A stretch of 15,398 bases of DNA from Planctomycetaceae bacterium UBA4732 (GTDB lineage: Bacteria > Planctomycetota > Planctomycetia > Gemmatales > Gemmataceae), in the NCBI GenBank assembly GCA_002404095.1, contig DHJA01000150.1:41231-56628 (forward strand), in the 5' to 3' direction. The translations under genes and the position numbers were made by a program. Below, in pieces: positions 1 to 7,593 of the stretch. The notes beneath the pieces are model-generated. The model saw nothing but the letters and a program-made list of their open reading frames with translations, was not told the DNA's origin and did no database searches. Each line of letters begins with the position of its first letter. Positions within the stretch are counted from its first letter, which is position 1.

Positions 1-78
1 GCCGGCCGTTCGCCTAAATTGCTGAATGTACCCCCATTTGATTCAATAGGGCGTATCGACCCTTGGCAGGAGACCACG

Positions 79-1470
79 ATGGAGAAGATCACCGTGAAAG
101 AGGCCCGGCGCGTGGAGGCCGTCGGCCGGGAAGCGACATTGCAGGGCTGGGTGCGCACGCGCCGCGACTCCAAGGGCGGTTTCAGCTTCCTGGAAATCAA
201 CGACGGCTCTTGCCTCGGCAACGTCCAGGTGATCGCCGAGGCCGCGTTGTCCAATTACCAAAATGAGGTCTTAAAACTCTCCGCCGGGGCCAGCGTCACC
301 ATCCGAGGCGTGGTGCGTGCGTCGCCGTCCAAGGGGCAGCCGACCGAAGTGCTGGCGAAGGAAATCATCGTCCACGGCTGGGCCGATCCGCAGACGTACC
401 CCTTGCAGAAGAAGGGTCATTCGCTGGAGTTTTTGCGGGAGAAGGCTCACCTTCGACCGCGCAGCAACACTTTCGGCGCTGTGGCGCGCGTGCGGAATCA
501 AGTGTGTATGTCCATCCATCAATTCTTTCAGGAGCAAGGTTTCCTTTACGTCAACACGCCACTTATCACGGCCAGCGATTGCGAGGGCGCCGGCCAGATG
601 TTCCGCGTCACCACGCTCGACCCGGCCAAGCCGCCGCGCGACGCCAATGGCGTTGATTACAAACAAGATTTCTTCGGCAGGCCGGCCTATCTGACCGTGA
701 GCGGACAACTTGAGGCGGAAATCTTCGCCTGCGCACTCGGCAAAGTCTACACCTTCGGCCCCACGTTTCGGGCGGAGAACTCGAATACGTCGCGTCACCT
801 GGCCGAGTTTTGGATGATCGAACCGGAGATGGCTTTCTTCGAGCTAACCGACGATATGGACCTCGCGGAAGCGTTCCTCAAGCGCATTTGCCGCGACGTG
901 CTGGAGCGCTGCGCCGAGGACGTGCAGTTTTTCCAGGAGCGCATCGACCCAACGGTCAAGACGACGCTGGAGGGCATTGTGACGAATGAGTTCGTGCGCC
1001 TGACGTACACCGAAGCGGTGGATGTGTTGTCGAAATCGGGCGAGAAATTCGAGTTCCCGACGACGTGGGGCGCCGACTTACAAGCCGAACACGAGCGCTA
1101 TTTGACCGAAAAGCACTTCCAAAAGCCGGTGATTCTCTACGATTACCCGCGCGGCATCAAGGCGTTCTACATGCGCCTGAACGACGACGACAAGACGGTG
1201 CGGGCGATGGACGTGCTGGTGCCGCGCGTCGGCGAAATCATCGGCGGCAGCCAGCGCGAGGAGCGATTGGACGTGCTGGAACGACGCATGAGGGAGCAAG
1301 GTTTAGACCCGGAATCGTATTGGTGGTATCTCGACCTACGCCGCTACGGTACCGTGCCACATGCGGGCTTCGGCCTGGGGCTGGAACGGACGGTCCAGTT
1401 CGTAACGGGTATGGCCAACATCCGTGACGTGATCCCGTTTCCACGGACGCCGGGGAGCGCGGAGTTTTAG
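79..1470 (+). CDS. asnS: Asparaginyl-tRNA synthetase (class II)
   Basis: Charges tRNA(Asn) with asparagine in the cytoplasm using ATP. The protein is 463 aa, normal for bacterial AsnRS. An OB-fold anticodon-binding domain fills roughly residues 1-120 ([20 protein letters not shown]). The class II catalytic core follows, with motif 2 near residues 229-250 ([21 protein letters not shown]) and motif 3 near 430-437 (GFGLGLER), ending in the [13 protein letters not shown] tail shared by AsnRS/AspRS. The [16 protein letters not shown] motif favours Asn over Asp specificity. I chose the ATG at 79 because AGGAG at 68-72 sits 6 nt upstream. The frame is open from a TTG at 19, but that has no ribosome binding site and lies where a weak promoter could be (TTGCTG 19-24, TTCAAT 42-47). 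Its presence implies direct Asn-tRNA charging. Confidence 0.97.
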   Translation: MEKITVKEARRVEAVGREATLQGWVRTRRDSKGGFSFLEINDGSCLGNVQVIAEAALSNYQNEVLKLSAGASVTIRGVVRASPSKGQPTEVLAKEIIVHGWADPQTYPLQKKGHSLEFLREKAHLRPRSNTFGAVARVRNQVCMSIHQFFQEQGFLYVNTPLITASDCEGAGQMFRVTTLDPAKPPRDANGVDYKQDFFGRPAYLTVSGQLEAEIFACALGKVYTFGPTFRAENSNTSRHLAEFWMIEPEMAFFELTDDMDLAEAFLKRICRDVLERCAEDVQFFQERIDPTVKTTLEGIVTNEFVRLTYTEAVDVLSKSGEKFEFPTTWGADLQAEHERYLTEKHFQKPVILYDYPRGIKAFYMRLNDDDKTVRAMDVLVPRVGEIIGGSQREERLDVLERRMREQGLDPESYWWYLDLRRYGTVPHAGFGLGLERTVQFVTGMANIRDVIPFPRTPGSAEF

Positions 1471-1484
1471 ACGTGGCCCGCCGC

Positions 1485-1514
1485 TTGCAATATCGCCCCG
1501 CCACTTGCTACGAT
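1485..1514 (+). promoter_or_regulatory. Predicted sigma-70-type promoter for the small paralogue pair
   Basis: TTGCAA (1485-1490), an 18-nt spacer and TACGAT (1509-1514) lie in the 95-nt gap between asnS and the next gene, about 50 nt upstream of its ATG. The same layout with an identical TACGAT hexamer precedes the antitoxin-like gene at 7226. It is seen by eye and not tested. Confidence 0.35.
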
Positions 1515-1565
1515 GCGGGGATAAGCTGAAGGTCTGGTTGAGGCTGGACGGCGGAGAAAAAACCA

Positions 1566-1817
1566 ATGATAACCACACGCGATCTGTTGACAAGACTGCG
1601 GCGGAGACCTTTCGAGGGCTTTCGCGTTCACCTGACGGACGGCCGCTATTTTGACATCCTTTACCCCGAATTGAACATGGTCGGGACGACGTGGTTTTCC
1701 ATCGGCGTTCCCGAACCCGGAAAGCCGGACCCGTTCGCGGAACACTTCGTGGACGTAGATCTTTCGATGATTTGCAAGCTCGAATCGCTCACCGCGCCAG
1801 TGGCGACGGGAACCTGA
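1566..1817 (+). CDS. Small conserved-type hypothetical protein, tandem copy 1
   Basis: An 83-aa soluble protein with no signal peptide or membrane segment. ATG with GGAG 9 nt upstream (1553-1556). Its sequence MITTRDLLTRLRRRPFEGFRVHLTDGRYFDI.YPE is clearly related to the next gene: both share a short N-terminal helix, a (R/K)LLRR-P-F-x-(G/A)-F-R block, a polar 'LT(D/N)' strand, a (Y/H)PE motif and a closing hydrophobic strand before a Pro-rich tail. I recognise the pattern as a small family common in planctomycetes, often annotated hypothetical; no function is known to me. The compact mixed alpha/beta layout could suit a small binding or adaptor protein, but that is a guess. Probably co-transcribed with the next gene, 23 nt downstream. 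Confidence 0.8.
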   Translation: MITTRDLLTRLRRRPFEGFRVHLTDGRYFDILYPELNMVGTTWFSIGVPEPGKPDPFAEHFVDVDLSMICKLESLTAPVATGT

Positions 1818-1840
1818 TTTCGCTGGTGAAGGGTTTAGCT

Positions 1841-2116
1841 ATGTTTCCCGATGACATCCGCAAATTGCTCCGGCGGCAGCCGTTCCGTGCGTTCCGCCTA
1901 ATGCTTACGAACAACCTCGTCTACGAGATCCGTCACCCGGAAATGGCTCAGGTTTCACGCTCGCTATTACAGATCGGGTTCCCGTCGGCCGAGGGCGAGA
2001 CGGCGGAAAGGCACGTGGGCGTCGGCTTGCTTCACATCGTTCAATACGAATTCCTTACTCCACCCGTAGGGACGGTTTCGCCTGGCGCTACCAACGGACC
2101 TGAACCTTCGGCTTGA
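1841..2116 (+). CDS. Small conserved-type hypothetical protein, tandem copy 2
   Basis: A 91-aa paralogue of the preceding gene. The ATG at 1841 follows GGTGAAGGG (1824-1832), and the protein begins MFPDDIRKLLRRQPFRAFRLMLTNN, aligning from its first residues with copy 1. Conserved positions include LLRR, RPF/QPF, FR, LT, a (Y/H)PE motif and the 'LL.I...E.L' strand near the end. The C-terminal tail (PPVGTVSPGATNGPEPSA) is low-complexity. The frame runs open upstream to 1691, but that part is a shadow of copy 1 and shares no family similarity. The gene ends 14 nt before the rhodanese ATG, so the three genes may form one transcript. Function unknown. Confidence 0.78.
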   Translation: MFPDDIRKLLRRQPFRAFRLMLTNNLVYEIRHPEMAQVSRSLLQIGFPSAEGETAERHVGVGLLHIVQYEFLTPPVGTVSPGATNGPEPSA

Positions 2117-2130
2117 CTGCGAGAACTCAC

Positions 2131-2508
2131 ATGGCACACCATCATTCCCCTCGCTTCCTTCAACTCGTCGAGGACGCCAAGAATCGCGTCAACGAAACGA
2201 CGGTCGATCAGATCAAGTGCCGGCTCGACCGCGGTGACACCTTTCATCTCGTCGATGTCCGCGAAGAGAGCGAGTACGCCAAGGACCACTTGCCCCGCGC
2301 CATCCATCTCGGCAAGGGGGTAATCGAGCGCGACGTAGAGCAGCACTTACCGGACGCCGGCGCGGAGATCGTACTCTACTGCGGCGGAGGCTTCCGCTCG
2401 GCGCTGGCGGCCGACAATCTGCAAAAAATGGGCTACACCAACGTGATTTCGATGGACGGCGGCGTCCGCGACTGGCGCGACAAGGGCTATCCGATGACGA
2501 CGGGCTGA
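2131..2508 (+). CDS. Single-domain rhodanese (sulfurtransferase-like)
   Basis: A 125-aa cytoplasmic rhodanese-fold protein that probably carries sulfane sulfur on a cysteine and passes it to an acceptor. The N-terminal strand and CH2-type motif are at residues 41-66 (VDVREESEYAKDHLPRAIHLG). The active-site loop is CGGGFR with catalytic Cys84 and Arg89, a six-residue loop suited to sulfur rather than phosphate chemistry. It is followed by the family's SALAADNL..MGY.NV..MDGGVRDWRDKGYP ending. I prefer the ATG at 2131. A TTG at 2113 overlaps the stop of the previous gene (TTGA) and would add MTARTH; translational coupling from there cannot be excluded. Physiological sulfur donor and acceptor are unknown. 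Confidence 0.9.
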   Translation: MAHHHSPRFLQLVEDAKNRVNETTVDQIKCRLDRGDTFHLVDVREESEYAKDHLPRAIHLGKGVIERDVEQHLPDAGAEIVLYCGGGFRSALAADNLQKMGYTNVISMDGGVRDWRDKGYPMTTG

Positions 2509-2814
2509 ACGCTCACCAAGTGTACGAAAATCAGCTCCAGGGGGTTCGGGCGAGTTTGCACGATTTTTGCGAATTTGCCTATCGACTATAGTATAAAGCG
2601 TGTCTATTATGGAACATTGTTAAGCAGAGAAGCGAGTCTCGGTCATAATCCTTTGTCATGGCGTATCGGGGAAACCGTTACGGCAGGTTGCGGCGTCGCA
2701 AAGCTGCTTTTTCAATCGACAGCTCTTGGAGAAACCGGATGTCTCTCACAACGTGAGTCCAGCGGCTTCAGTGGTTCAACCCGCGATTCTCCTCAAGCAG
2801 GGCGCGCCGTACGC
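2509..2814. other. Intergenic stretch without a convincing gene
   Basis: About 300 nt between the rhodanese and the peptidase fragment. It holds an AT-rich patch (around 2587-2597, TATAGTATAAA) that could be a promoter -10 region but lacks a well-spaced -35 partner. A 32-codon ORF begins at ATG 2658 (MAYRGNRYGRLRRRKAAFS...), basic but with no ribosome binding site. I see no RNA gene. It may be the decayed upstream part of the peptidase gene whose fragment follows. Confidence 0.5.
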
Positions 2815-3111
2815 CTCTTGGTCGGCCTCTTCGACGACCCTTACATCGCCAGCGACCTGCACAATTTCGACGCCAACTTCCATCCTCCAGGCCCGCCCAG
2901 CTTCACCAAAAGCATACATCTGACAACGGGGGAGAGTAGTATCCCGACCGCAATAGGGGATCAGGCGCTGGAGACCGCATTAGACGTTGAATGGGCCAGG
3001 CAGTTTCTTTGCTCTGGCCGCGCCGCCGTCAGCGTGATCGGCGGGCGACTGGCAAATGAGCTAAATAGCGGCAAAGACGACGAAGTCTTCGCCGGCAAGC
3101 CCCCAAAGTAA
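2815..3111 (+). pseudogene. Fragment of a sedolisin-like (S53) peptidase gene
   Basis: In the open frame, residues encoded at 2815-2997 read VGLFDDPYIASDLHNFDANF..PGPPSFTK...PTA....LETALDVEWA. This matches my memory of the start of the catalytic domain in planctomycete sedolisin/subtilase-like secreted proteins (pattern 'VDAYDDP.IASDL..FD..FGLP.PPSFTK....WA.E.ALDVEWAH'). The ExxxD pair typical of sedolisins (E and D in ETALD) survives. After codon 2997 the expected HAIAPGA..ILLVEA continuation is absent and the frame ends at 3111. The Ser nucleophile region and the N-terminal leader are missing. It is therefore a remnant of roughly 60 homologous codons. The alternative, a small functional protein that borrowed this segment, is less likely. 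Confidence 0.6.
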
Positions 3112-3141
3112 GGGACGGCAAGAAAATGAAAGGTTTAATCC

Positions 3142-3170
3142 TTGACTTGCCCTCCCTTTGGCTGCATTCT
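3142..3170 (+). promoter_or_regulatory. Possible promoter for the delta-60-repeat gene
   Basis: TTGACT (3142-3147), a 17-nt spacer and CATTCT (3165-3170) lie about 90 nt upstream of the ATG at 3258, in a non-coding stretch. The -35 matches five of six consensus bases; the -10 is weaker. Prediction by eye. Confidence 0.28.
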
Positions 3171-3257
3171 TCTACTGCGAAATTCCGTATCGTGCTGGTA
3201 AGCTGATCTCGACAGACCGGCCTGCATTTTACGGTGCTTCTTACGAGGGTGCCTGTC

Positions 3258-5309
3258 ATGCGAATCTCAAGTTTCTTACCGCCCTTGAAGGCTTGGCGGC
3301 GTGGCGCGCTTTCGGCTAAGTGCGGCCCGGTGCGGCGACCCCGATTGATACTGGAGCTGCTGGAAGAGCGAAATTTGTTGAGCGGCACGGTTGGCCTAGC
3401 CGCTACCCCGCTCAGTTTGCAGTCAATCCCCGGCTTTTACCCTACCCAGCAGCAATTGGTCGAACCGAACGGCGACATCGTGGAAATAGGGGAAGTCGGG
3501 GTACCTGGCACACCCTTGGCGGAGTTCGCGGTCGCCCGCTTCCACTCTGATGGCAGCATTGATACAAGCTTCGGAAACAGCGGGATAGCTGAAACGCGCC
3601 TGAGTAATGGGTCGGACCAGGCTCTTTATGCCCTCGTTCAGCCGGACGGTAAAATTCTTGTAGCTGGGGTGGAAATACCTCAAGCATCTGGACCTGGCGC
3701 TGGTGGATCCAACAACGGCGTCATCCAGGTCCAGCCGTACTTGGCTCTCTCGCCAAGTCACGTCGTCTATGAACCACCTGCTGGATACAACCCCGGCTAC
3801 GGCTCTGGGAGCTTCTCTTTGGTGCGTTTCAATGCGGACGGGAGTCTCGATACCTCATTCGGTAATGGCGGCAGGCTCATCACTGCCATTTCCGTCTCGG
3901 ATCCCGGTTCTCAAAATGTGGTTCTACAGCCCGACGGCAAAATTCTTGTGGCCGGCGTAGTTGATACCGTTCAGATGCCAGTCCAGGCGCCGGACGGATC
4001 GGCTTATCGATTCACAATCACGCGCACCGGGGTGGTACGTTACAACGCGGACGGAAGTCTCGACCAGTCCTTCGGCACCGGGGGAGAGGTAATCTTCTCA
4101 TTTGGGGATCCTGGCGCTGTCGCCAACTCCGTTGCAATACAGCCTGATGGCAAACTTGTCGTCGTAGGCAGTTCGACAGAAACAACGCAATCCACCTCTA
4201 CTACTCAAATCGCCTCGTTTTTTACCGTCGCGCGCTACAACCAGGACGGCAGCCTCGACACGACCTTCGCCCAGGGCGGCGTCTCCAACCTCAATTTTCC
4301 TGGAGATTTTCTCGATCAGGAACACGCAGACGGAGTGACGATTCAAGCTGACGGCAAGATACTGGTTACAGGCTCCGCGAACTCTTATTTACAAGAGCCG
4401 GGGTTCGTCGCTATCTCGGCAAATCTTCTATATACCACCGGCCCCGTCACGATTCAGTACAACCCGGACGGCACGTTGGACGCCAGCTTCGGCGTCGGCG
4501 GAATACTGTTCGGCCCCTTAACGCCGCCTCGTGGCGCCGTTTCGCAGCCAGCCAGCCCGAACGGCCCACCCGCCGCGCCGTCGGCCGCAACGCCCGTTTC
4601 GGCGCCGCAAGCCGCTGACGCCGGTTCCGCTCAAGACTCAACCGCGCCTCCAGCGACGGTGGTAGTCAGCGCAACGCCTTCCGCGGCCGCGCCGGGCGCC
4701 ACGCCGACCGACCCAATGATTCTGTCGTTTTTGCAGAATACGTCAGTAGTATCGGCCCTGCCGTTGCCCGGCCCTATCCAGAACGCCCCTGTTGGCGTCG
4801 TCGGCGGGACCGAATCGCCGACCGCGGTTTCCGCCCCCGTGCCCACGGCTACCGGCGACCCCTTCGCTACACGGATTTCCGGGGGCGGCGGGTCGCAGAT
4901 CCCTGGGGACGGGTCAACGGACCCGTTTGCCTTTCCGACGACGCAAGGTTTGGCGCCGGACGCCGCCTTCGATACGGCCGGCGAACCCACTTTACCGCCG
5001 AACGACGGCTCCCTCGCGCCGCATGCCGTCCTGGATATCGTGTTCACGCTGATGCCGTTCGCCGACGATAGTTTCCAGGCGGCGGAGCCGCGCTTCGTCC
5101 TGGCGAAATCGGCTCGCGTTGCGTCTGCACTGCCGTCGGTTGTGGCTACGGCGACCAACGCCGTTGACACGCCGCAATCCCTGAAACTGCCAGGGTCGGT
5201 GAGCCTTGGGCTATTTGGGATCGGGTTGATAGGCGCGGGCGTCGTACTGCGGCGTAAGAAACGACAACCCCTCTGGCTGGTCGTCACGCCGGCGAGCCGG
5301 GGGCGTTAA
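3258..5309 (+). CDS. Secreted delta-60-repeat protein with LE-x-R N-terminus and C-terminal anchor
   Basis: A 683-aa protein, ATG at 3258 with GAGGG (3244-3248) upstream; a GTG at 3234 in frame is less likely. The N-terminus is basic and carries LELLEERNLLSG at about residues 33-43, a motif recurrent in planctomycete exported proteins that probably marks the export/processing region. Residues ~70-430 hold five delta-60 repeats: each pairs 'ARFxxDGS(I/L)DTSFGxGG' with 'QPDGKILVAG', a pattern associated with beta-propeller-like extracellular proteins. Residues ~430-630 are a Pro/Ala/Ser/Thr-rich stalk. The end, LPGSVSLGLFGIGLIGAGVVLRRKKR, is a single membrane segment followed by a basic cluster, resembling a PEP-CTERM-type sorting tail but with LPGS instead of PEP. 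Likely exposed at the cell surface or periplasmic face; ligand unknown. The last codons (ASRGR) fall inside a genomic repeat unit. Confidence 0.85.
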   Translation: MRISSFLPPLKAWRRGALSAKCGPVRRPRLILELLEERNLLSGTVGLAATPLSLQSIPGFYPTQQQLVEPNGDIVEIGEVGVPGTPLAEFAVARFHSDGSIDTSFGNSGIAETRLSNGSDQALYALVQPDGKILVAGVEIPQASGPGAGGSNNGVIQVQPYLALSPSHVVYEPPAGYNPGYGSGSFSLVRFNADGSLDTSFGNGGRLITAISVSDPGSQNVVLQPDGKILVAGVVDTVQMPVQAPDGSAYRFTITRTGVVRYNADGSLDQSFGTGGEVIFSFGDPGAVANSVAIQPDGKLVVVGSSTETTQSTSTTQIASFFTVARYNQDGSLDTTFAQGGVSNLNFPGDFLDQEHADGVTIQADGKILVTGSANSYLQEPGFVAISANLLYTTGPVTIQYNPDGTLDASFGVGGILFGPLTPPRGAVSQPASPNGPPAAPSAATPVSAPQAADAGSAQDSTAPPATVVVSATPSAAAPGATPTDPMILSFLQNTSVVSALPLPGPIQNAPVGVVGGTESPTAVSAPVPTATGDPFATRISGGGGSQIPGDGSTDPFAFPTTQGLAPDAAFDTAGEPTLPPNDGSLAPHAVLDIVFTLMPFADDSFQAAEPRFVLAKSARVASALPSVVATATNAVDTPQSLKLPGSVSLGLFGIGLIGAGVVLRRKKRQPLWLVVTPASRGR

Positions 5310-5335
5310 CCTCGTACATTTCCCCTTTCAGACGT

Positions 5336-5416
5336 GGCGAGCCGGGTGCGTAAGCGACCGGAGTATGGTGTCAGCGATTGCACCTTTCCTTCGGTCGCTT
5401 ACGCTCCCGGCTCGCC
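5336..5416. terminator. 27-bp inverted repeat between convergent genes (REP-like pair, likely bidirectional terminator)
   Basis: Arms 5336-5362 and 5390-5416 are reverse complements with 2 mismatches, around a 27-nt loop. The unit reads GGCGAGCCGGGNGCGTAAGC plus GACCG. A third partial copy (5291-5306) covers the last codons of the upstream gene. The element fills the gap between the convergent delta-60 and ilvD genes, so a role in ending both transcripts is plausible. No T-tract follows, so a classical intrinsic terminator is not shown. The unit resembles dispersed repeats of Gemmata-type genomes. Confidence 0.6.
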
Positions 5417-5418
5417 TT

Positions 5419-7101
5419 TCACGTCGTGACCGCCCCTTCCGATGCCGAGCGCACGGTACGCGCGAACTTGGCCAGCACACCGCCCTTCGCCCGGATCGCC
5501 GGCGCCGTCCAACCTACTTTCCGCTTCGCCAGTTCGGCGTCACTCAGGTCCACGGACACCACCTTCTTTTCGGCGTCGATGGTCACGCGGTCGCCATCGC
5601 GCAGGAAGGCGATGGGTCCGCCCACCCACGCCTCCGGGGAAATGTGGCCCACCACCAGGCCGTGTGTGCCGCCGGAGAAGCGGCCGTCCGTAATGAGGCC
5701 GATGCTTTCGCCCAAGCCTTGACCCGATAAAGCCGCCGTCACGGATAGCATTTCGCGCATACCCGGCCCGCCTACCGGACCTTCGCCGCGAATCACCACC
5801 ACGTCGCCGGCTTTGATTTCGCGCTTTTGGATCGCCTCGAAACACACCTCCTCGCCGTCGAAGACGCGCGCCGGGCCGGTGATGCGCGTCGTCTTTAGCC
5901 CCGCCACCTTGGCCACCGCGCCGTCTGGCGCTAGATTGCCGTGAAGGATCACGAGATGGCCGGTGCCGTGCAGCGGCCGGTTCAGCGGTCGTACCACGTC
6001 CTGCTTGCGTTTGAAAATGCTCTCCACATCCCCAAGGTTTTCGGCCAGCGTCGCCCCTGTGACCGTCATGCAGTCGCCGTGCAACATGCCGGCGTCGAGG
6101 AGGCCGCGCAACACCGCCGCCGAGCCACCGGCGCGGTGCAGGTCGTTCATCACAAATCGTCCGCCCGGTTTGAGGTCCGCCAAGTGCGGCACTTTGGAAC
6201 CAAGGCGGTCGAAGTCGGCCAACGTCCACTCGACGCCGGCTTCGTGGGCAATGGCTTTCAGATGCAGCACCGCGTTGGTCGAGCCGCCCAGCGCCAGCAC
6301 CATCGTGTAGGCGTTTTCCAGCGATTTGCGCGTGATAATATCGCGCGGACGGATGTTTTTCTCGATGAGATTGATGAGCGCTCGGCCAGCGAGGAACGAC
6401 TCGCGCTCCTTGGCGGCCGACACCGCTGGCAGGCTGGCGTCGTAGGGCAGCGACATGCCCATCGCCTCAATGGCCGAACTCATGGTGTTGGCCGTGTACA
6501 TGCCGCCGCAGGAGCCTGCCCCCGGACACGCCTCGCACTCGATCTTGTGAACGGTCTTGTCGTCGCACTTGCCGGCCTGTCGGCGACCAACCGCCTCGAA
6601 AATGGAGACAATGTCTACGTCCTCGCCGTCCGGCCCGAGGCCGGGAAGGATGCTGCCGCCGTAAACGAAGATACTTGGGATATTGAGACGGGCCATTGCC
6701 ATGACGCAGCCGGGCATGTTCTTATCGCAACCGCCGAAGGCGAGCAGGCCGTCGTGGTTCATGCCGCCGGCCACGACTTCGAGGCTGTCGGCGATGACCT
6801 CGCGCGAGACGAGGCTGTAGCGCATCCCCTGATGACCCATCATGATGCCGTCCGAAGCGGTGGGCGCGCCGAAGATCTGGGGTACGCCGCCGGCCGCGAA
6901 AACGCCTTCGCAACCCTTGCGGGCGAGGCGGTCGAGGTGGGCGTTGCAGGGCGTAATTTCGCTAAAAAGGGAAGCGACGCCGATGATGGGTTTGCCGAAA
7001 TCGTCATCTTGAAAGCCGACTCCCCGGAGCATGGCGCGATTGGGAGCGCGGCCGGGGCCTTCGGTGGTGAGACGGCTGGTCGGGTTGCTTTCGGACGGCA
7101 T
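5419..7101 (-). CDS. ilvD: Dihydroxy-acid dehydratase
   Basis: Converts 2,3-dihydroxy-isovalerate and 2,3-dihydroxy-3-methylvalerate to the 2-keto acids in valine, leucine and isoleucine synthesis; a cytoplasmic iron-sulfur enzyme. It is 560 aa from the ATG at 7101, normal for the family. The three cluster cysteines are present: Cys52 in TPCNAH, Cys125 in [11 protein letters not shown] and Cys198 in [12 protein letters not shown]. The catalytic Ser476 lies in [10 protein letters not shown]. The spacing is typical of the IlvD/Edd family, and motif context favours IlvD over 6-phosphogluconate or sugar-acid dehydratases. The ATG at 7101 has GAGGA 8 nt upstream; a TTG at 7116 in frame is less likely. 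It stands alone, not in an ilv operon, and is divergent from the antitoxin-like gene. Confidence 0.96.
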   Translation of the reverse strand: MPSESNPTSRLTTEGPGRAPNRAMLRGVGFQDDDFGKPIIGVASLFSEITPCNAHLDRLARKGCEGVFAAGGVPQIFGAPTASDGIMMGHQGMRYSLVSREVIADSLEVVAGGMNHDGLLAFGGCDKNMPGCVMAMARLNIPSIFVYGGSILPGLGPDGEDVDIVSIFEAVGRRQAGKCDDKTVHKIECEACPGAGSCGGMYTANTMSSAIEAMGMSLPYDASLPAVSAAKERESFLAGRALINLIEKNIRPRDIITRKSLENAYTMVLALGGSTNAVLHLKAIAHEAGVEWTLADFDRLGSKVPHLADLKPGGRFVMNDLHRAGGSAAVLRGLLDAGMLHGDCMTVTGATLAENLGDVESIFKRKQDVVRPLNRPLHGTGHLVILHGNLAPDGAVAKVAGLKTTRITGPARVFDGEEVCFEAIQKREIKAGDVVVIRGEGPVGGPGMREMLSVTAALSGQGLGESIGLITDGRFSGGTHGLVVGHISPEAWVGGPIAFLRDGDRVTIDAEKKVVSVDLSDAELAKRKVGWTAPAIRAKGGVLAKFARTVRSASEGAVTT

Positions 7102-7136
7102 GGCGGAATTCCTCAAGTCGGTGTGGTGGTTCCGTC

Positions 7137-7165
7137 ACTGTAGGGGCGGCGCGGGCCGACGGCAA
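7137..7165 (-). promoter_or_regulatory. Predicted ilvD promoter
   Basis: On the minus strand, TTGCCG (7165-7160), a 17-nt spacer and TACAGT (7142-7137) sit about 35 nt upstream of the ilvD ATG. It shares the TTGC...TAC form of the promoters predicted at 1485 and 7177. No leader peptide or T-box-like structure is evident in the short leader. Confidence 0.4.
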
Positions 7166-7176
7166 TCGGTCGCAGC

Positions 7177-7206
7177 TTGCGGGGGTGTGCGTCGCCGTGT
7201 TACGAT
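7177..7206 (+). promoter_or_regulatory. Predicted promoter of the antitoxin-like gene
   Basis: TTGCGG (7177-7182), 18 nt, TACGAT (7201-7206). Transcription from it would start near 7213, giving a very short leader with the ribosome binding site AAGGAGG at 7214-7220. The region is shared with the divergent ilvD promoter. Confidence 0.33.
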
Positions 7207-7225
7207 GCACTATAAGGAGGGAATG

Positions 7226-7456
7226 ATGACTATCGAACTCACCGACGATCAGCGGCAGGCTCTTGACGCCCAGCCGGACGAACCCGTTCAAGTCGTTGAC
7301 CCGCGCACTCAGCAGGAATATGTACTTCTGCGGGCCGATTTGTATGCGCGTTTAAAGGGATTTCTAGGAGAGGAACAAGAGAACGCTCAACAGAAAACGT
7401 GGCTGGAAGCCGCGACCAAGGCGCGGAGAGCTTGGGTCCAGGACAACCCTTACTAA
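7226..7456 (+). CDS. Antitoxin-like small protein (PemK/MazF-type locus)
   Basis: A 76-aa acidic protein, MTIELTDDQRQALDAQPDEPVQVVDPRTQQEYVLL.., with strong AAGGAGG (7214-7220) 5 nt before the ATG at 7226 (an ATG at 7223 is also in frame). The layout resembles planctomycete antitoxin-like proteins: 'P.RVVDP.T..EYVLL.A..Y.R....L' followed by an acidic C-terminal helix of about 30 residues that could wrap a toxin. It ends 1 nt before the ATG of an ORF that begins like a PemK toxin, which supports an antitoxin role. I cannot identify a classical ribbon-helix-helix or AbrB domain, so DNA binding is not shown. Function by context only. Confidence 0.65.
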   Translation: MTIELTDDQRQALDAQPDEPVQVVDPRTQQEYVLLRADLYARLKGFLGEEQENAQQKTWLEAATKARRAWVQDNPY

Positions 7457-7457
7457 C

Positions 7458-7574
7458 ATGATCCATCCCGGTGAACTCTACATGGCGGACTTCGACCAGA
7501 CGCACCCTTGCCCTGCGAGCCGGTGTAACGGAACGTCCGGATCACCAAACGGCAATCCTTTCCTCCCTACATAA
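7458..7574 (+). pseudogene. Truncated PemK/MazF-like toxin
   Basis: A 38-codon ORF starting 1 nt after the antitoxin stop reads MIHPGELYMADFDQ, the characteristic opening strand of PemK/MazF endoribonuclease toxins ('...PGEIYWADFDP...'). After DFDQ the expected GxRPVLVVS strand and the rest of the ~110-aa fold are missing; the sequence continues TCNG-like and Ser/Pro-rich to a stop at 7572-7574. The next 20 nt lead to the end of the convergent TPR gene. I read this as a toxin gene cut off by deletion or rearrangement, leaving no active site. The similarity spans only about 14 residues, so chance cannot be fully excluded. Confidence 0.5.
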
Positions 7575-7593
7575 ACATGGGATCGACACGCTG

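Noticed and set aside
19..78. Upstream TTG start for asnS
   Set aside because: No ribosome binding site, and the added 20 residues do not resemble AsnRS; the ATG at 79 has AGGAG at proper distance.
2658..2756. 32-codon basic ORF MAYRGNRYGRLRRRKAAFS...
   Set aside because: No ribosome binding site, no recognisable family, and it lies in a region best explained as decayed sequence upstream of a peptidase fragment.
5941..7143. 400-codon open frame on the + strand opposite ilvD
   Set aside because: It is antisense to a gene whose protein is fully recognisable, lacks a ribosome binding site, and has the Ala/Gly/His/Arg-rich composition expected of a shadow frame in high-GC DNA.
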